Below, one piece after another: positions 40,954 to 43,626 of a stretch of DNA of 43,626 bases (positions are counted from its first letter, which is position 1; every line of letters starts with the position of its first letter). A program made the position numbers and the translations under genes. The stretch lies in assembly GCA_018266895.1 (NCBI GenBank), contig JAFDZQ010000006.1, positions 1 through 43,626 of the forward strand, read 5' to 3'. This DNA is from Bacteroidota bacterium (lineage in GTDB: Bacteria > Bacteroidota > Ignavibacteria > Tepidaquicellales > Tepidaquicellaceae). Below the pieces are notes generated by a model, which did no database searches, was not told the origin of the DNA, and saw nothing but the letters and a program-made list of their open reading frames with translations.

Positions 40954-43440
40954 ATGAGTAAATTAATCCTTCTCATATCTTTCATTCTTCTTCCCGTTTT
41001 AACTTTCGCTCAGGATCTTTACATTGAAAACAATCCTTATGATAATGCCGGGGATTTAATTAAAGAAAGAAATGCATTTAAAAGGGAAAGATGGTTTAAT
41101 GAGCAGAGGATGTATCCGTTAAATCATTTCCCGGAAAACGCTTACGGAAAAGCTCTGGATCAGAGGAATAAATTAAGAGAATCGAAGGGATATTTTACCG
41201 CTTCGGAAAATTCATGGATAAATATCGGTCCTACTTCAGGAAGTTATTTTTCTTACGGAAATATATCTTCAAGAATTACGGCCATAAAATATGATCCAAA
41301 CAATCCGTCTGTTCTGTATCTCGGAGCTGCTTTCGGCGGAGTTTGGAAATCCACAAACAGCGGAGTTACATGGATTGCAAAGACAAATGATGAAGCTTCT
41401 TTATCATCCGGAGCTATAGCAATAGACCCTGACAATTCAAATATTGTTTATTACGGAACAGGCGAAGCCACATACAGCGGCGCATCATATTACGGCAGAG
41501 GTCTGCTGAAATCAACCGACGGAGGAAATACATGGACAAATTATACCTCAGGACTCGGTTCGTTTTCCTTCTTTTCCAGAATTGTTATCAGACCCGGTCA
41601 CAGCAATGAACTTCTTGCAGCGTTAGGGAACAGAGCAAGTCTCGGAACCGGCGGCGGAATTTACAGAAGCACGGATGCCGGGGTTACCTGGACTCTGTTA
41701 GTCGGCGGAAGATGCGATGATGTGGTATTTTCTCCTGACGGTGTTAATGCCTATGCAATCGGAAGCGGAACAGGTTACAGGATCTCTACAAACGGAGGCT
41801 CCGTGTTTACGGCAAATATCAGTCTTTCACCCGCTACACGGAATCATCTCGCGATATGCAAATCTTTTCCGAATATAATGTATTCTGCAATTCATTCCGG
41901 AAGTTCTATCTCTGTTTTTAAATCAATTGACGGAGGTCAGACTTTCACTCCTTCTTCCCCCGGCTTCGATTTTTCCGGGAGTCAGGCATGGTATGATTTT
42001 TATATGCATGTGAATCCGTTCGATCCCGATTATGCATATGTAGGTTCAATAGATATCTGGAGGACAACTAACGGAGGAACAAATTTTCAGAATATTACAC
42101 TCGGATATTCGGGAGGTACTGTGCACGTTGATCAGCAGAACATGGATTTTAATCCTGTCAATCCAAATGAAATGTTCTGTACAAATGACGGAGGAGTCTG
42201 GAAATCTACAGACAGAGGCACTACCTGGAGCAATATGAACAGTTCGCTGACTCTTACTCAGTTTTACAGAATCGCTTCCGATCCTTCAAACGCCTCACAT
42301 ATTATGGGCGGCACTCAGGACAACGGAACTCAGAGAACTCTCGGAACGATCAACTGGGCTGGAGCTTTCGGAGGTGACGGAGGTGAAGTTTGTTTTCATA
42401 CCGTAAATCAGCAGTACATTCTCGGCGAATCACAGAATAACGGTGTTCAGCGTTCACAGAATGGCGGAACATCCTGGACATCCGGTACAAGCGGATTGTC
42501 CGGAACTGCTTCATGGGTTGCTCCGCTGTTATCTCATCCTGATTCTGCAGGAATTTTCTATACAGCCAGGCAGCAGGTTTTTAAAAGTACCAACTGGGGA
42601 GCAAGCTGGTCCGGAATATCAGAAGCGATCGGGACTATCAGGGAAATGGCGATTTGTACTTCCTCTCCGGATGTTATGTTTGCAACTTCGGGAAGTCAGA
42701 TCTACAGATCAACCAACCGGGGATATAATTTTGTAAATGTTACAAACGGACTGCCGAATAAAACAATTACTTCCGTTAATATTCATCCCGATTCATCCGG
42801 TGTTGCCGTTGTAACACAATCAGGTTTTGGCGGCGGTCACTTATTCAAAACAACCAACGGAGGAACTTCTTGGATAAATATCAGCGGCAATCTTCCGGAT
42901 TCACCTGCTAATGATGCGCTTATTTATTATCCCGGAAATGCTACAAGTGTCTACCTTATTGCAACGGATGTCGGAGTATTCATTACAAATAATTACGGAG
43001 CTTCGTGGACAGAACTCGCTTCAGGACTTCCCAATACAGTTGCTATGCATCTTGATTATAACAGGGTTGCAAATAAACTAAGAATAGGAACTCACGGAAG
43101 AGGAGTCTATGAAATTTCAAATCTTACAGGTATTCCGAGTATTTCCCCCGGTGTCCCGAAAGGTTTTTCTCTTGAACAGAATTATCCTAATCCTTTTAAT
43201 CCGTCCACAACAATTAAATACGAAATTCCGGAAAAGGGAAATGTTTCATTAAAGATTTATGATGCTATCGGAAGAGAAGTGGCATCGGTCGTAGATCAGA
43301 TTCAGGAAGCAGGAACTTATGAAGTACTCTTTAATGCAGGATCTCTTTCTAGCGGAGTGTATTATTATAAAATTTATACAGTCACTTCAGGAAAATCCGC
43401 TGATTTTTCTGATACAAAATCTATGATATTGCTGAAATAA
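40954..43440 (+). CDS. Large secreted VPS10/Asp-box propeller protein with T9SS sorting domain
   Basis: This 828-residue protein has a signal peptide (ending TFAQ near residue 22) and a charged 60-residue leader resembling a propeptide (FKRERWFNEQRM, then DQRNKLRES). Twelve Asp-box motifs follow, e.g. STNSGVTW, STDGGNTW, STDAGVTW, TTNGGTNF, STDRGTTW, STNWGASW and TTNGGTSW, enough for two stacked propellers of the sortilin/VPS10-like type. The C terminus ends in a type A sorting domain: NYPNPFNPST, KIYDAIGRE, SGVYYYKI and SMILLK. It is the largest of the four paralogous secreted proteins; substrate or ligand unknown. Confidence 0.9.
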   Translation: MSKLILLISFILLPVLTFAQDLYIENNPYDNAGDLIKERNAFKRERWFNEQRMYPLNHFPENAYGKALDQRNKLRESKGYFTASENSWINIGPTSGSYFSYGNISSRITAIKYDPNNPSVLYLGAAFGGVWKSTNSGVTWIAKTNDEASLSSGAIAIDPDNSNIVYYGTGEATYSGASYYGRGLLKSTDGGNTWTNYTSGLGSFSFFSRIVIRPGHSNELLAALGNRASLGTGGGIYRSTDAGVTWTLLVGGRCDDVVFSPDGVNAYAIGSGTGYRISTNGGSVFTANISLSPATRNHLAICKSFPNIMYSAIHSGSSISVFKSIDGGQTFTPSSPGFDFSGSQAWYDFYMHVNPFDPDYAYVGSIDIWRTTNGGTNFQNITLGYSGGTVHVDQQNMDFNPVNPNEMFCTNDGGVWKSTDRGTTWSNMNSSLTLTQFYRIASDPSNASHIMGGTQDNGTQRTLGTINWAGAFGGDGGEVCFHTVNQQYILGESQNNGVQRSQNGGTSWTSGTSGLSGTASWVAPLLSHPDSAGIFYTARQQVFKSTNWGASWSGISEAIGTIREMAICTSSPDVMFATSGSQIYRSTNRGYNFVNVTNGLPNKTITSVNIHPDSSGVAVVTQSGFGGGHLFKTTNGGTSWINISGNLPDSPANDALIYYPGNATSVYLIATDVGVFITNNYGASWTELASGLPNTVAMHLDYNRVANKLRIGTHGRGVYEISNLTGIPSISPGVPKGFSLEQNYPNPFNPSTTIKYEIPEKGNVSLKIYDAIGREVASVVDQIQEAGTYEVLFNAGSLSSGVYYYKIYTVTSGKSADFSDTKSMILLK

Positions 43441-43626
43441 TTTTAAGTCGTAATTAATCACAGGGAAGATTTTACGGTAGTTTAGAACTATGTAAACATA
43501 TCAATTCTTGTATTTTCTCAAGTATTAAAGAATGTTTTATACAAATATCAGAAAATCACTACCGTCCAAAACAATTTTGAAATGAAAAATAATCTTTATA
43601 TAAAATCACATAATTAGATTTATTTT
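43441..43626. other. Window tail without a gene
   Basis: The final 186 bases are AT-rich and carry no open frame of note. ACGGTAGT (43474-43481) and ACTACCGT (43558-43565) are exact reverse complements 76 bases apart, which may delimit a repeat or a structured 3' region. No clear terminator for the gene ending at 43440 was seen. Confidence 0.4.

Noticed and set aside
1-43626. tRNA, rRNA, CRISPR, IS or prophage elements
   Set aside because: No cloverleaf-like tRNA, spaced direct repeats or transposase or phage genes were seen in a reading of both strands.

Overview
The window looks like a chromosomal segment of an Ignavibacteria/Bacteroidota-type Gram-negative bacterium. The evidence is an AT-rich genome, four secreted beta-propeller proteins ending in a type IX secretion (T9SS) type A sorting domain with the NYPNPFNP signature, LPS genes (kdsD, lptC, lptA), the short LID-less adenylate kinase, and an NtrC-type regulator paired with a truncated KdpD. 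I saw no tRNA, rRNA, CRISPR array, IS element or phage gene.

Layout. (1) Bases 1-8495, minus strand: a potassium-uptake locus. Reading in the transcription direction it holds a sigma54-dependent response regulator, three very short membrane-protein genes (the third is kdpF), kdpA, kdpB, kdpC, another short membrane-protein gene, a KdpD-like protein reduced to its N-terminal sensor half, and a HAMP-containing histidine kinase cut by the window edge. The 226-base gap after the regulator gene holds an 11-bp perfect inverted repeat and a sigma54-like element placed as an enhancer and promoter would be. (2) 8546-9964, minus: an RlmD/TrmA-family rRNA methyltransferase. (3) 10149-13682, plus: kdsD-lptC-lptA (LPS core precursor and LPS transport), then a DinB/DUF1572 protein. 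(4) 13688-18292, minus: a six-gene cassette of a helical protein, an SPFH-SHOCT protein, a Gdx-like SMR transporter and three zinc-ribbon proteins with identical cysteine spacing. It resembles the Bacillus ydjGHI envelope-stress genes and is the best candidate here for an under-described system. (5) 18361-22502: a PepSY-like exported protein, an intergenic repeat, mutS and an ECF sigma factor. (6) 22678-26884, plus: rlmN, adk, a STAS protein and an ExbB-ExbD-ExbD proton-channel set, closed by a clear terminator. (7) 26983-31777, plus: two TPM-domain proteins, an HD hydrolase, and an ABC ATPase-permease-lipoprotein operon. (8) 31780-35188, minus: fbp, a rhodanese, a NYN-domain protein and asnS. 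(9) 35495-43440: four Asp-box (BNR/YCF48-like) secreted proteins with T9SS sorting domains, one minus and three plus.

How the genes work together. Region 1 is a self-contained K+ sensing and uptake unit in which the usual KdpD-KdpE pair is replaced by three separate proteins. Region 4 is probably a membrane-associated stress or quality-control complex. Regions 3, 6 and 7 are envelope biogenesis and energised-transport functions, and region 9 supplies exported surface proteins. All calls come from reading the sequence; no database search was run.
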